From: Agrypnia vestita
Taxonomy: Eukaryota; Arthropoda; Insecta; Trichoptera; Phryganeidae
Direction: 5' to 3'
Length of the DNA stretch: 64,000 nt
Assembly (NCBI GenBank): GCA_016648135.1
Contig: JADDOH010002315.1
Span: 62,001-126,000, forward strand
Positions within the stretch are counted from its first letter, which is position 1, and each line of letters opens with the position of its first letter. A program made the position numbers and the translations under genes. Below are positions 23,401-33,100 of the stretch, piece after piece. Under the pieces are notes generated by a model that was given only the letters and a program-made list of their open reading frames with translations, made no database searches and was not told the DNA's origin.

Positions 23401-24370
23401 AATTATTTTGAATTACTGGGGTTTTACTGCATATTCTCCTTCAGTTACGTAGAGCGAGATACATTAACGACAAATACATCATATTCCTTAGCATCTGTAG
23501 CATAAGATTTAATATAAATAATAGTAATTTTTTTTAAACTAGTTCATTTCTCACACAAAATAATCATAAAACTTTGATAAATTCTCTATCCAATGCTTGT
23601 GTCAATTCTGTTAAAACCATAAAAATTACCTACACAAGATAAATTCCAACATGGATGTACAAAGAATATTCTTAAATAGAAAATGTCCAGAACATAAATG
23701 GTTTGCGTATGAGGAAACATTTAGCGATATGGCCTTTACCTCTTGCAGAGCAATCGTCTTATCTTGAAATCTTAAAGGTGGGAATTTTATAAATAATTAA
23801 ATTGAGTCATGTAGTGGTCCTGGCTAAATGATTTAGTGAAAGAAAATTTAATAAAATCATCTTTAATAATCCTGAAAATTTACATGATTGTAATTTTTTT
23901 CCTTATCCTTATGGTAAAAGATGTAGCCTGAGAAATGAACAATGACTAACTATTGTATTGTCTAATTGAACTACTTTTCTGATGTAGATCATTAAATTAG
24001 GAAATTTTTCTATTTCAGAGCATCAACAGCTAATATGTTAGCCGGCAATTCATCCGGTCCAAGTACCTCAAATTACTATCCTACTGGTTTTCATTCATCA
24101 TCAAACACTTCAGTTAGGATGAATTCATTAGCTGCCGATTCAACTAATGCAATTTCATCAACCGCCAATCAATCAAACGCTGATTCCACTACTGATTCAC
24201 CTACTACTAATTCTTCGACTCCCGATATCGCTGTCAATTCTTCGACTACACATTCATCAAATGCCGGTTCGTCGACTCCAGAGTCGACTGGCAGTTTATC
24301 AGCGGAAACTACGTCGACTATGAGTTCTGCTGCCGATTCAACTACACAAAGGGAAAATGAAGCGAGTTGA
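11450..24370 (+). CDS. eIF4EHP: eIF4E-homologous protein 4EHP / eIF4E2, six exons
   Basis: 4EHP binds the mRNA 5' cap without binding eIF4G and so represses translation, usually with GIGYF or mRNA-specific repressors. Exons: 11450-11460, 11539-11713, 14822-14986, 16930-17052, 19159-19295, 24019-24370; 963 nt, 320 residues, all GT-AG, no internal stop. The start MSDN is split after 11 nt. The eIF4E fold runs from EHKLQYPYWLWF to EYKIHTKCLK. The class-specific cap-contact Tyr in GYEQ (where eIF4E has Trp) and Trp in PMWED are present, as are FASVEQWW, NGGKWVIRLRKGL, MLGEQFMVG and TASDQVASARIRDTLRRVL. The last exon adds a low-complexity Ser/Thr/Asn tail of about 116 residues, longer than the 245-residue human protein would predict. 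Introns are full of mobile elements but splice signals are intact. A polyA signal follows the stop. Confidence 0.95.
11539..11713 (+). CDS. eIF4EHP: 4EHP exon 2
   Basis: Acceptor TGTTTAG, donor CAG|GTAAGTG. It encodes the acidic N-terminal arm (TDNSDNEEHRDLS) and the start of the fold, EHKLQYPYWLWFRR, through LQGYEQ. The Tyr of YEQ corresponds to the Tyr that stacks on the cap in 4EHP. Confidence 0.93.
11714..14821 (+). other. 4EHP intron 2
   Basis: A 3.1-kb intron. Apart from the CATCCATAAA inverted-repeat element at 13355-13978, it is AT-rich. GC-richer patches at 12300-12340 and 12820-13020 were not assigned to any family. No exons were seen inside. Confidence 0.5.
13355..13978. mobile_element. 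DNA transposon remnant with GGGGYCATCCATAAA termini
   Basis: The left end AGGGGCCATCCATAAA and inverted right end TTTATGGATGACCCCTT match, and the similarity continues inward through GTCACAC and G-rich tracts (13388-13440, 13878-13930). About 620 bp. The open frame inside (13423-13698) matches no transposase I know. Similar GGGCCGTCCATAAA-type termini are widespread in arthropod genomes. The superfamily was not assigned. Confidence 0.6.
14822..14986 (+). CDS. eIF4EHP: 4EHP exon 3
   Basis: Acceptor TGTTGCAG, donor TGG|GTGAGTGAG, exactly 55 codons. It encodes LVGQFASVEQWWALYSHLVR and then PSELPPDTSFNLFKYGIRPM and WEDTANINGGKW. The Trp in PMWED is the second cap-stacking residue. Confidence 0.95.
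15045..15780. mobile_element. Tc1/pogo-type non-autonomous element (CGAACTCGGTTATAA ends)
   Basis: The left end TCGAACTCGGTTATAAGGAG is mirrored by TTATAACCGAGTTCGA at the right, next to TA dinucleotides. The inner arms keep the motif TATAACCGAGAAC. About 735 bp with no intact transposase. It is in 4EHP intron 3. Confidence 0.65.
15791..16018. mobile_element. MITE, family B (GGCGTGCAGTG / AAGCATGACTT termini)
   Basis: Left arm GGCGTGCAGTGAAAACAAGA then AGCATGACTT; right arm inverted, ATCATGCTTCTTGTTCTC then AATGCA. A second copy with the same architecture lies at 25296-25522. It is non-coding, about 230 bp. Confidence 0.6.
16248..16560 (-). mobile_element. Helitron-like element with internal minisatellite
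   Basis: On the minus strand the element ends in a hairpin (ACCCGTGCAACGCCGGGT) followed 8 nt later by CTAG and a T, the typical Helitron 3' end and target. Inside are two to three imperfect copies of a unit of about 110 bp (AACGGTACAGATTTGCAT-type and TATCAGGGGGAG-type blocks). The 5' end is not defined. There is no Rep/helicase coding. It is in 4EHP intron 3. Confidence 0.6.
16930..17052 (+). CDS. eIF4EHP: 4EHP exon 4
   Basis: Acceptor TTGGCAG, donor CAG|GTATAT, 41 codons. It encodes VIRLRKGLAARAWEDLCMAM and LGEQFMVGPEICGIVINIKFQ, nearly identical to the animal 4EHP consensus. Confidence 0.95.
17094..17286. mobile_element. MITE, family A, short copy
   Basis: Starts AAAAGCAAAGGCAGCAATAT and ends with the inverse TACTGCCTATGCTTTTA. 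The inner arms TTCAGTACAT / ATGTACTGAA also pair. It sits 42 bp after the exon 4 donor of 4EHP without disturbing it. Confidence 0.8.
17395..17960 (+). mobile_element. Jockey/CR1-type non-LTR retrotransposon, 3' fragment
   Basis: The frame at 17407-17700 reads IIKTIANKKQKEACKDQPEN and later LPIQKQLYYKITLEEY, the C-terminal end of a reverse-transcriptase ORF. A longer sister copy with the same peptides lies at 29868-30520. It is 5'-truncated, has a frameshift near 17660-17700, and ends in an A-rich AAATAAATAAATAAA tail. Dead copy in 4EHP intron 4. Confidence 0.7.
18300..18366 (-). repeat. tRNA-like sequence (degenerate tRNA or SINE head)
   Basis: On the minus strand GGTTACT can pair with GGTAACC as a 7-bp acceptor stem (one G-U). 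A perfect T-arm CTGGG-TTCATAT-CCCGG and an A-box-like ATGGCGAAGTTAAT are present. The D-arm lacks a partner, the anticodon stem is poor and the total is a few bases short, so it is probably a pseudogene or SINE head. A GTA triplet lies in the loop position. Confidence 0.35.
19159..19295 (+). CDS. eIF4EHP: 4EHP exon 5
   Basis: Acceptor CATTGCAG, donor AA|GTAAGTTAG. It encodes EDIISVWHRTASDQVASARI and RDTLRRVLHLQPGVSLEYKI then HTKCL, the final helix and strand of the eIF4E fold. Confidence 0.95.
19397..20520. mobile_element. Tigger-like element remnant
   Basis: It begins with TAATTCAAGGGACCC and TCGAATTATGCGGAAC, the subterminal motif shared with the elements at 21927-23430, 47557-48960 and 57821-57900. 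It also shares an internal block (GAATTTATGGAACGCTTCTT and TTAACTTTTGATTCTGC) with 48105-48290 and 16700-16830. The ends are degraded and no frame survives. Confidence 0.45.
21008..21315. mobile_element. Solo LTR of an LTR retrotransposon
   Basis: 308 bp starting TGTTACG and ending CGTTACA, that is TG...CA with inverted TGTTAC/GTTACA-type ends, directly flanked by the 4-bp duplication ATAC (21004-21007 and 21316-21319). An AATAAA-type motif lies inside. There is no internal coding region. It is best explained by recombination between two LTRs, most likely of a Gypsy-type element, in 4EHP intron 5. Confidence 0.7.
21927..23430. mobile_element. Tigger/pogo-like element carrying a GC-rich insertion
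   Basis: The left end GTAAAACCTCATTAATTC plus TCAAGGGACCCC pairs with the right end GAATTACTGGGGTTTTACTG, the same termini as the element at 47557-48960. Between the arms sits unrelated sequence, including the GC-rich block at 22383-22937, so this is a nested structure. No transposase frame was recognised. Confidence 0.55.
22383..22937. other. CpG-rich, GC-rich block of unknown origin
   Basis: About 550 bp rich in G+C and CpG inside an AT-rich intron. Overlapping open frames occur on both strands (longest 22416-22955 plus, 22385-22795 minus), which is expected from the composition because stop codons are AT-rich. The peptides are Ala/Arg/Pro/Gly-rich with no recognised domain. Sharp composition borders suggest an inserted retroelement leader, LTR or foreign segment, not a host exon. 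Confidence 0.4.
24019..24370 (+). CDS. eIF4EHP: 4EHP exon 6, Ser/Thr/Asn-rich tail
   Basis: The acceptor TATTTCAG joins in phase after CLK. It encodes about 117 codons: ASTANMLAGNSSGPSTSNYY and then a low-complexity run dominated by Ser, Thr, Asn, Asp and Ala (for example SSTPDIAVNSSTTHSSNAGS), ending RENEAS and TGA. No fold is expected. Similar codon-repeat composition (TCA/ACT/GAT) suggests expansion by slippage. Confidence 0.85.
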
Positions 24371-24524
24371 GATTAACCACTTTTCTGTCATCTGTAATAC
24401 ATTGCGTGTATAATTTCCATTGTGCTGATGGCAGCATCAACCAAGTAAGCGGACACATCAGACTTGCATTTAATTTTACTTGTAACATTATACATACATA
24501 GTAACTTCCATTTGTATATTTGTA

Positions 24525-24530
24525 AATAAA
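24525..24530 (+). terminator. Polyadenylation signal AATAAA (4EHP)
   Basis: AATAAA about 155 bp after the 4EHP stop, followed by a T-rich stretch. It is the nearest plausible 3' end signal; further signals downstream are possible. Confidence 0.5.
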
Positions 24531-24539
24531 CAATATCTT

Positions 24540-26878
24540 ATTGACGATAAATGACAAGCATTCATTGACATTTTAAAACCACCCTTGAATTTCAAATATC
24601 CATCAAGTGTAAAGTAATTTGATATTATTCAAATGCATAATATATTTAACAACCTTTTTTTTTACCACCTTTTCCTCTTTTCTTAATCTCTCTTTCATGA
24701 CAATTATAACATCCAAGTTTTCAGGTTTATTGCAATATACACATTGAGGAAATTGTTTTTATTTTAAAATATATGCAATATTTTTTTTGTTTAATTTACA
24801 TTTTCATTAATTTATTCTACGTTGATTTAAGTCTTAATTCACAATTCACTCTTACTTGAAACATTGATTAAGTCAGCCATGATTGGCATAAAAATTTGCT
24901 GACGATAGTCGATTTGATAGAAACACTTGTTAAGAATCAAAACGATGAAAGATTTTATGAATTATATATCAGTGATCCTACGGGGTCTCTTTGGTGTGTA
25001 CGTATTCAAAAATAAGTTTTACATTGTGCTAATTGAGAAGATGCTTCTGTGCAAGCTTATATATCTCACACTGAGACTGCGAGACTAGTCACCTTTTCAA
25101 AATATACATTCTGAGATAACAGGGCTTAAAGTTTTTTGTTATCGTAATTGAAATAGTACTGTAAGCATTACGAGTGATAAATTGTCAACATGACAAAATA
25201 ACATTATTGTTTTAACAAAACAATCATATTTTAAAAGGAATATTCTTTCACTTAATTTATGGGAAAATGTTTCAGATGCAATGTACCTCTTTTCCAGGGG
25301 CGTGCGGTGGGAACATCGCAGCATGACTTAAGTAACCAATCATTTGAAAAAAAAATTCGAATACAACATATATTTCGTAATATTTCTATCACAATTGTTA
25401 TAGCATTCATATTTTGATATATCATAAAAATCTGTACCATAGATATTTGATTTTTATTTATTTTTTCCAAAATATACATTTACAAAAAAGTCATGCTTCA
25501 ATGTTCCCACTGCACGCGCTTTTCATTGTAAAACAATGATGGGAAATCACACAAAGGTGATCTTTTGGTACATAGTAGAACTAATGGTATACAAAAATGA
25601 CGTACTTGACTCAAAAAGTTTTTTTTGAAAAGGTGATTATCTAGCACTCCCGTATGATAAATATTTTTTGTAATGGAAAAATATATCTTAAAGAAAGTTT
25701 ATTGCAAATGAATGGAAAAGTATCATTGTACTCTTGTCTATTTCGACCTTACTTTATATAAAATTGTTAAATGGATATCAATACATTTTTCTTTCTTTTT
25801 TATAAAAATATTTAAGTCGTGTCGGAAGGCTTTGTCATTTTTATTTTTACTTCCTACTTTTATATATCCAAAAAATTACTTAAAATATTAGATGCAGTTT
25901 TCAATAATTTGATTATTGAAGAGATAAGAAAGTAAATAGATATGGAAACATTCCACAGATATCAAATTAATTAAAATAAAAAAGCGCTACTATTTTCTGG
26001 CCTGCGCTATTCATGCAAAACAGTGATTTTAGTGTAGTGTACAGCTATCGGTAACCCTAGCCGGGTGAAGCTGGAATACTTAACCTGTCACTGTGACTGC
26101 AGCTTCGTGCGTGAGAAATTTGAGAATGGGGGAAAAATATGTTCTCAGTTTTTCAAGATGTATTATATTTGGATTATACTTTTAAAAAATGGCTAAAAAT
26201 ATATCATTTTTAATTATTATTTTGCCTGAGTAATACTTTAATAAATGCTATTGAAACATTTAGTTATATTACACAGATTACAGTGAAATGCATTTATTTA
26301 AAATTATACAATACTGAAATCTGAATTTTCAGATCTGTTAGGATAAAATCATAAGTAAACTGATGGAATCAAAGTTGATGAGTAATATGTCCATAAAAAT
26401 TTCATATTTATTAGAAAAATATTTTATTATGATTTATGTTTCCTATAAATATACTTTTTCTTTATTAGATGTGTATTTGAAATATTCTTGTAAGTCAAAT
26501 TTTTTAGAAGTTTTTATGGTGTGCTCAGTTTTGAGATGACTGTCTCACATTTTAAAACCAGACCTTTTTAGTCAAATTGTTTATGTGCCATAACTCATAA
26601 CTGGCTTAGTAATGGCTTGTAGTGGGTTCAGTACCAAAACAATGTTATCTATGTGAAGTTCTGGAAAAATATGCTTTATGTTCCAATGTTTTCAGTTCTA
26701 TAAAATTGTACCTACTCCCTAAATTTTAAATACATTCTGGAATTGCATCAATTATTATTATATCTATTATATTAATGCAACAATACCCCAATGAAACAAA
26801 AAGACTCACTTTTAATCTGTTGTCTCATTTTAATAATTCATTTAATGATTTTATTTGTATTTAATGGCCATAATGATA
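24540..26878. other. Intergenic region after 4EHP
   Basis: AT-rich sequence with a MITE at 25296-25522. No other structure or gene is visible; the predicted short frames have AT-driven composition and no family resemblance. Confidence 0.45.
25296..25522. mobile_element. MITE, family B, second copy
   Basis: Left arm GGGGCGTGCGGTGGGAACAT then GCAGCATGACTT; inverted right arm AAGTCATGCTTCAATG then TTCCCACTGCACGC. Same design and length as 15791-16018. Confidence 0.65.
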
Positions 26879-27548
26879 CGGTGGAACCTCTATATTTCCC
26901 AGCCCCCACATTCATCACCAACCACGTGGAGGAAATTTCTTCAGAGAAGGAAGAGTCGAGTAAATGCAGCATCCCAACTGCTGACAAAGGAAATGCTGTC
27001 CTGCAGGGCCAAAATGCAGAGTAAGGTGGAAAAGCGACACCCGAGCATGGCCTTAGTTAATAATGATATAAATTTATTTGAATATGATTTCCTACTTTTG
27101 AAAAATTTAAAATAAAACAGACAAAATTGGACAATCTTGTCTTTGCTGAATCAATTTTATTTATAAAGCGCTGTTTTTGCATAAGAGACGCTTCAATCCC
27201 GAAAAAATGAGTTTTTAGGCTCTTGAAGAGTTCCTGATTCTCCATAGATCGCAACACGCAAAACGAGTGCTAATTAATCATCGTGAACGGGACTAAAAGG
27301 AAATTTATCAGTAGAATTGGAGCTCCCTAATGTTTTAATGGAATGTGACTACCCTTCTATAAACCATAATCCTTTTCCTCCTCAGCTTACGTCGCTCTTT
27401 ATTAAAGGTGAAGTTCTGGTTAAATTTATATTTATAAATGTGACAGATTCCGTGAGGGGATGGGAATGGATTATTCCAGTTTCAATCAATGTCTATGGAA
27501 AAATTGATTCAGAAATGAATTATTAATTGAAATGTAGAGATTCCACTG
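26879..27548. mobile_element. pogo/Tc1-like element (CGGTGGAACCTCTATA ends), TA duplication
   Basis: TA | CGGTGGAACCTCTATATT at the left and GAGATTCCACTG | TA at the right form matching inverted ends with a TA target duplication; 670 bp. CAGTGGAACCTCTATA-type termini are common in arthropod pogo-like elements. The frames at 26791-27024 and 27317-27526 straddle or lie inside it and are not recognisable as transposase. Confidence 0.6.
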
Positions 27549-27551
27549 TAC

Positions 27552-29856
27552 TTCATAATTTCTTATTGCAAGTTCTACAATAATATTCAATGAATGTTAT
27601 CAATTTATTATAACCCAAAAGTGCTTGTTTCATTTTTATTAAATAAGATTAAATATATTTCCAGAAATGTGTGTGCACTTTTAAAATTATATTAATACAA
27701 ACAGTAATGTCATTTACGGATACACATCACAAATTACCCGTATTACTGCCGTCACATATTGACCTACGTGACATTTCGTGAATGCAGGAGCTATTTGTTA
27801 TATTATTTTGTACAGCTCCTAAACATCATAATATGTAGTATTTATTTAATTTTATTAAGCCTGCACCAACTGATGAAGTGGACTAAATGAAATATTTTAT
27901 AATAAAAGGCTGATTCTGAGTATGATTCCATTGTATTAAATTTTTAGCAAACTTAAATTTGATAGATTTTCATTCAGATTTTCTTTCAATCAAACTTGCA
28001 CAATGGATTATGATAAGTTTGATTGTCTAGAAGGCATGTTTGCTACTGAAGTGCATTAATTAAACAGTTTATAAGTTTTGGTGTTGTGTTTTTTCGTTCA
28101 CATTGATATCTTTAAAAAATATAGTAATTATCTTACCTTTGGAGCACTACTACATAGTCTGTAGGTATATAAGCTGAAAATATTAATTTTACACTTCCAG
28201 CTTCAACTATTTGGCAAGGTAACAGTCATTAGTAAATATGACATTTCAGAGTAAATATGACATTATATGATAATGGTGCATCCTCTGTATTTTGATTTAT
28301 TGATTTTCTAAATAACTTCTATTTATTAAACAAATGTTCAATAATGTTGATTCCTTGTAAATTATTCTTAATTTTTTATGAAGCTCTTAACTAAAAAGAA
28401 TCAGAATTGAAAAAAATGTTTTTTTTTGTCAATAAATCAAAGGAGTATCTAAGTATGTAAACATGAAATGAATATCTATTATATCTTTTAATATCAGCTT
28501 TTTCATATTGACATATTTTTTTTCATATATATTTTGTGTTCGATAGAAATATTAGAACGAAATATATTAAAAATATTACTACTACTACTAAATTTTATTA
28601 AATGCAAAAAAAGAACAACTAAAATGCACCATTTGTTGGCTACAGTAGGCGTTTTCCATTATTTATTTAGAATCCATCTACTTCATTAATAGCAATAATT
28701 GATTGTTGTGCATTATGAAAATTAGCAGTCCTGGAAAAAATAAATGTTCCCATACCACGCGGTTTAATCTAGGTATTGGCGCAATAATGTTGGGCCAATC
28801 AGATTCTTTGTATCCCGTCCTGCAGAAATTATTGATGCCTCTAACAAGAGGAGCTATAGTTCCGCTGTACCCTTTTAAATAAAACATTTGAAGTGTACAG
28901 GGAAAAATGGTGCAATTTCACCCAATTGTACTTCCAACGGAGCTTTTACCTTTTCACATAATTTGGTGGATAAAAACATGCCATGTCATTCTGGTATTCC
29001 ACCTCAAAAAAAATATGACAAGTTGAAAACATGCAATATCTTGCTTTAGAAAACCAATTTCGGCAAACTCTCTCCGAGTGATCCTGCAAATTTTTTCCTC
29101 GTGCCATTATTTTGGTTCCCTTATGAGACAAGAAATTTGTATAATGTATTTTAATTCATTCTGCAGACAATTACTACTGACAACACATTCTCTGATTAAA
29201 TTTCATGCGACAAGCAATCCAACTGTGTACCAATTCTTACTGACTGATTTCTCTGTCTGAGACTTAGGACCACCGTGTTGTATAGTAAACAAATAAACAA
29301 CACCTGTGCCAGACACAGAGTTTGTTAATTAATGCACTTTCTGTGGTGTAAGCTTTAGTTTCCAGATTTCTTTTATATTTATTTATCTTTAACATTAACT
29401 ATTTAATCTTTTGTGACTATCCTCCTTTTCTTAATGCGCTTTTCAAATTATAAATGGTATTTTACTAATAAATTGTGAAATTAAAATTCTATGCCCGTTT
29501 TCTTCTGAGACATCGGAAGTGTTAATGGTTAATGGAAGATTTTTTATGATGCGTTATGTTTACAGATGTACAAAAATTATAAAAAATATTTAACATGTAA
29601 ATTTTTAGCAATAAAACATTTATAAAGATTTTATGGTTTTCCTTTGTAAGTAATTATGTATTTAGAATTATTTTTAAAAGTAGTTCTGTCCTAGGTACGA
29701 GATGAGAAAATGTCAAAAGAGAGTGCCATCAAAAAAGAGCCTAAACTAATTCCAGTTATCTTCAATAACACCATCATTCCTAATAAGTGTTATTACAATT
29801 TTCAAGTTTATTTCCATCAATCTTTCGTATGATTTATAAGGTGTAATGGCTTATAA
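27552..29856. other. Intergenic stretch, unassigned
   Basis: AT-rich. Minus-strand frames at 28678-28887 and 28946-29131 have somewhat protein-like composition (for example KARYCMFSTCHIFFEVEY) and may be remnants of one decayed ORF, but no family was recognised. Confidence 0.3.
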
Positions 29857-29867
29857 ATGATCCATCT

Positions 29868-30520
29868 CAAACTTTGTATTCCAAAACACACATGTTATTG
29901 GTTGTATTATAGTTTAGTAGACTCAATCGTAAACTATGGCCTAAACAGCTACGGATTGACATATCCATTATACTTAGAAAAAGTAAACAGTAAACAACTA
30001 CAATTAAGAATTATTAAAACTATAGCAAATAAAAAACAAAAAGAAGCATGTAAGGACCAACCGGAAAACTTATTCAAAATGTGTAAAATCTTACCGATCC
30101 AAAAACAACTCTACTATAAAATAACACTGGAAGAATACGAGGACAGTTTCAAAACACCAATACATCATGAATGTACGACAAGACAAATAACGAATAAAAA
30201 ACTAGAAATAAAAAAAACAATTAATTGTTATGGAGACAGAACCAAACAGTGCGTAATTTCAAAATTATTCAACAAGCTACCGGATAAAATAAAAAATGTA
30301 ACGGGACAAAAAAATATTAAAGAAATACTACAGTGAATTTGAAGTGGATAGGAAAAGCAAAATTAGTTTAATGTAGTAGGTTATTATACAATACATCATA
30401 AATTAAATACAATTAATTAAAGAAATGTACTTACACTTATACACATATACATTATAATTAAATCCTTGCATTTAAACTGTAATTACAGTTTTGCAAGAGG
30501 TAATTTAAAATAAAAAAAAT
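29868..30520 (+). mobile_element. Jockey/CR1-type non-LTR retrotransposon, 3' fragment
   Basis: The frame to 30336 reads LVDSIVNYGLNSYGLTYPLY, IIKTIANKKQKEACKDQ, LPIQKQLYYKITLEEYED and ends KLFNKLPDKIKNVTG, the thumb/C-terminal region of a non-LTR reverse transcriptase. This copy has a longer intact frame than its sister at 17395-17960 but is still strongly 5'-truncated. It ends in an A-rich tail. Confidence 0.75.
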
Positions 30521-31073
30521 AAAGGAAAAGATGTAGAAAATATAAAAAGAGAGGGTAAACAGTAGAGAGATGTATATAGGTCAAGATTCATGCTAGGCAG
30601 GAACGATTGAAAAATAAAGTCATGTACAGTGCGGTTGGTTTAATGGAGAATACTAGTTTTTTAAATTTACCACACGGACTTTTAGACCCAAAATTGGTTT
30701 TGGTTTTGTTTAAACACGTCTATACACTCTTGATAGTAAATATCACACAGACAACTTGATAGTAAATATCAAACTTTCATCTGCACAAGAGTTGTTACAA
30801 CCAACCAGTAAATAATGTCAGAGGACTAAGTTCTATGAATGGTGAATTTGCTGCGGTCTAATAGTCTAACGATTCCATAATAAAGAACAGTGTATTAAAT
30901 AAAGCCTTCATTTAAAAAATACTTTAATTTTTCTCAAAATCGCATTTATAAGTTCACATGGCAGTTTTTAATTATAAATAAAAGTACACCTTATGTTTAA
31001 AGCACCCTTCTTCTTTAAGTGTCCTGTCAGGTCCCCCAATGTTGATGATCACCCAAGAGAAACCATCGAAAAA

Positions 31074-31408
31074 CTAACTCAAATCGATTACGAAAAATTC
31101 ATTCGTTTTACAAGTTAAATAAAATGATAAAACCTTCGAATTCCAATTGAAATTTTTTCGAGGTTTTATCATTTTATTTAACTTATAAAACGGATGAATT
31201 TTTCGTAATCGATTTGAGTTAGTGTAGTGATAGTCCAACATTTTACAAAAAATAAGTCAGACATATTGAAAAAAATGCAAATTTTGATGTCGCATATCTC
31301 CATAACTATTGATATTAGGTCATGATAGCTTGAACATTTTCGACTCATAATCAAGGCAGGAATATAGTCCTGCGAGGTTATTCATGTTTTTCAAATAACC
31401 CTGTACAT
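31074..31408. mobile_element. Foldback family copy, one arm plus centre
   Basis: The centre AAATCGATTACGAAAAATTC ... AATTTTTCGTAATCGATTT forms a long hairpin around the AAATGATAAAACC / GGTTTTATCATTT pair. The right arm then follows the full-length copy at 32576-33098 down to AATAACCCTG and TA. The left arm is missing, so this copy is truncated. Confidence 0.6.
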
Positions 31409-31859
31409 ATGTAATGATGTGTACCTAATATTTTTTTATACAGACATTACTGCTTTGTACTTTATATTTTTAATTTTTATACTCATATTTTAATGCTTAT
31501 ACCCGATACTTTCACTGCTTATATATTTTTACTATATATTTATATTTTACTGCTTACACCTGATATTGTTGTGTTTACCTACTTCTTTCTTTATTATATA
31601 TAGACAGAAGTATATAAAACAATATGTAAAAGCCTATAATGTGCGTAAACAAATAAATAATTAAATATTTATTTTTACATATAATATAATTATATGTAAA
31701 ATAATACTAATATATTAATATAATAATAAAATAATAAAAAAAAAAAAACTATAATAAACATATAAGCACAAGTAACGGTTTTACTTTCCCCGAAACTATA
31801 TTCCTTCGAACTTCTTTAAATTTTAAAAATTAACGTAATAAAAATAGCCAACGGTTGAG

Positions 31860-32025
31860 CCGTCGAGCAGTGTCGCATCGAGCCGTAGACAGTTGACCAT
31901 CATCCCGATGTTTAGATAGAACGTCCACGTAACGAAGTTGATGCGTCAACTAGTTGATCGTCTCGTCGATGGACGGACATGGACAGTCTCGTTTCGTCGA
32001 CGGTAAATACGTCGACGACCCATCG
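31860..32025. repeat. TCG/CGA-rich imperfect repeat patch
   Basis: Recurrent short motifs (GTCGACG, CGTCGA, CGTCGATGG, GTTGAC) are packed into about 165 bp and form many short inverted pairs, next to a reverse-transcriptase remnant. No TIR or coding function is evident. Confidence 0.35.
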
Positions 32026-32029
32026 CTAG

Positions 32030-32165
32030 TGGTCAGTTGTTTGGTCTGCTGTGGCAGGTCATTGTATAGTTTTAGTCCGTTGCAAATTAGTCGGGATTGT
32101 CCTGTTTTTGTTTTGGCTTGTGTTATGTGATAGTTTTGAGCCATTCTAGTGTTGTTTTTAATTTT
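32030..32165 (-). pseudogene. Non-LTR reverse-transcriptase C-terminal remnant
   Basis: The minus strand reads NTRMAQNYHITQAKTKTGQS then RLICNGLKLYNDLPQQTKQL, matching the usual R-x-N-x-L ... G-x-KLYN-x-LP end of CR1/jockey-clade reverse transcriptases. Only the last ~45 codons remain. Confidence 0.5.
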
Positions 32166-32326
32166 GAATAGAAAATATTCTTTACACTTTAGGTGAAATG
32201 CTGAAAGTTTGCTTTTTTTTTCAACATTTCTGGCTTTCTTTCTACAAGTAAAACAAAATGATTAATAAAAAATATTTTTTTCAAATTTATGTAAGGTTTT
32301 ATTAATTTTATTTGACTTGTATTGAA

Positions 32327-32573
32327 GCGAATAAATATTTTATATTCGTTAAAGTAGTTACTGTAGTGATAGTCCATTTTATAAAAAATGTCATAAATAT
32401 TTGGAAAAAATCAAAAAATTTAAATTTTTATGTCATTTATCTCTGTAAATATTTCACCCAGATTGTAGAGAAAATTCTACTCAAAAGAGAAGAGAAAAGA
32501 AAATTCTATGCAAAAATTATATGTACAAGACTCCCCAAAGTTTTGCTACTAGCTACGAGACATCTGTATAATA
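32327..32573. mobile_element. Foldback family half-copy
   Basis: Carries the arm sequence CTGTAGTGATAGTCCA, ATTTATCTCTGTAAATA and the end CTACTAGCTACGAGACATCT, related to the arm ends of the 54795-55318 copy. It abuts the full palindrome at 32576-33098. Confidence 0.45.
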
Positions 32574-32575
32574 TA

Positions 32576-33098
32576 CAGGGTTATTTGGAAAACATGAATA
32601 ACCTCGCAGGAATATACTCCTGCCTTGATTATGAATCGAAAATGTTCAAGCTATCATGACCTATCATCAATAGACCTAATATCAATAGTTATGGAGATAT
32701 GCGACATCAAAGTTCACATTTTTTTCAATATTTCTGACTTATTTTTTGTAAAATGTTGGACTATCATTACAGTAACTTATATTGAATATGAAAAATTCAT
32801 TTTTTTCAATACAATTTAAATAAAATGATAAAAACCCTGAAAAATTTCCAATTGAAATTCAAAGGTTTGGGAATGAATTTTTCATATTCGATATAAGTTA
32901 CTGTAATGATAGTCCAACGTTTTACAAAAAGTATGTCAGAAATATTGAGAAAAAAATTCAAACTTTGATATTGCATGTCTCCATAACTATTGATTAATCA
33001 ATTTCAAAAACCAAGACTTTTTTTCAAGACATTTTCAACTCATAATCAAGGCAGGAATATAGTCCTGCGAGGTTATTAATGTTTTCCAAATAACCCTG
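32576..33098. mobile_element. Full-length palindromic foldback element, TA duplication
   Basis: 523 bp starting CAGGGTTATTTGGAAAACAT and ending with its inverse CCAAATAACCCTG, flanked by TA on both sides. The arms pair almost over their whole length (GCAGGAATATA..., AACTATTGAT, TACTGTAATGATAGTCCAAC), meeting near TTAAATAAAATGATAAAAACC. There is no coding capacity. It is a non-autonomous element of the TA-targeting kind. Confidence 0.8.
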
Positions 33099-33100
33099 TA

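Noticed and set aside
26791..27024. Frame with a hydrophobic N-terminus (LLICCLILIIHLMILF)
   Set aside because: It crosses the left boundary of the 26879-27548 transposon, so host and element sequence are joined by chance; no polyA or splice context.
28678..29131. Two minus-strand frames with protein-like composition
   Set aside because: No family recognised, no splice signals joining them, and adjacent frames are broken. Mentioned only as a possible relic.
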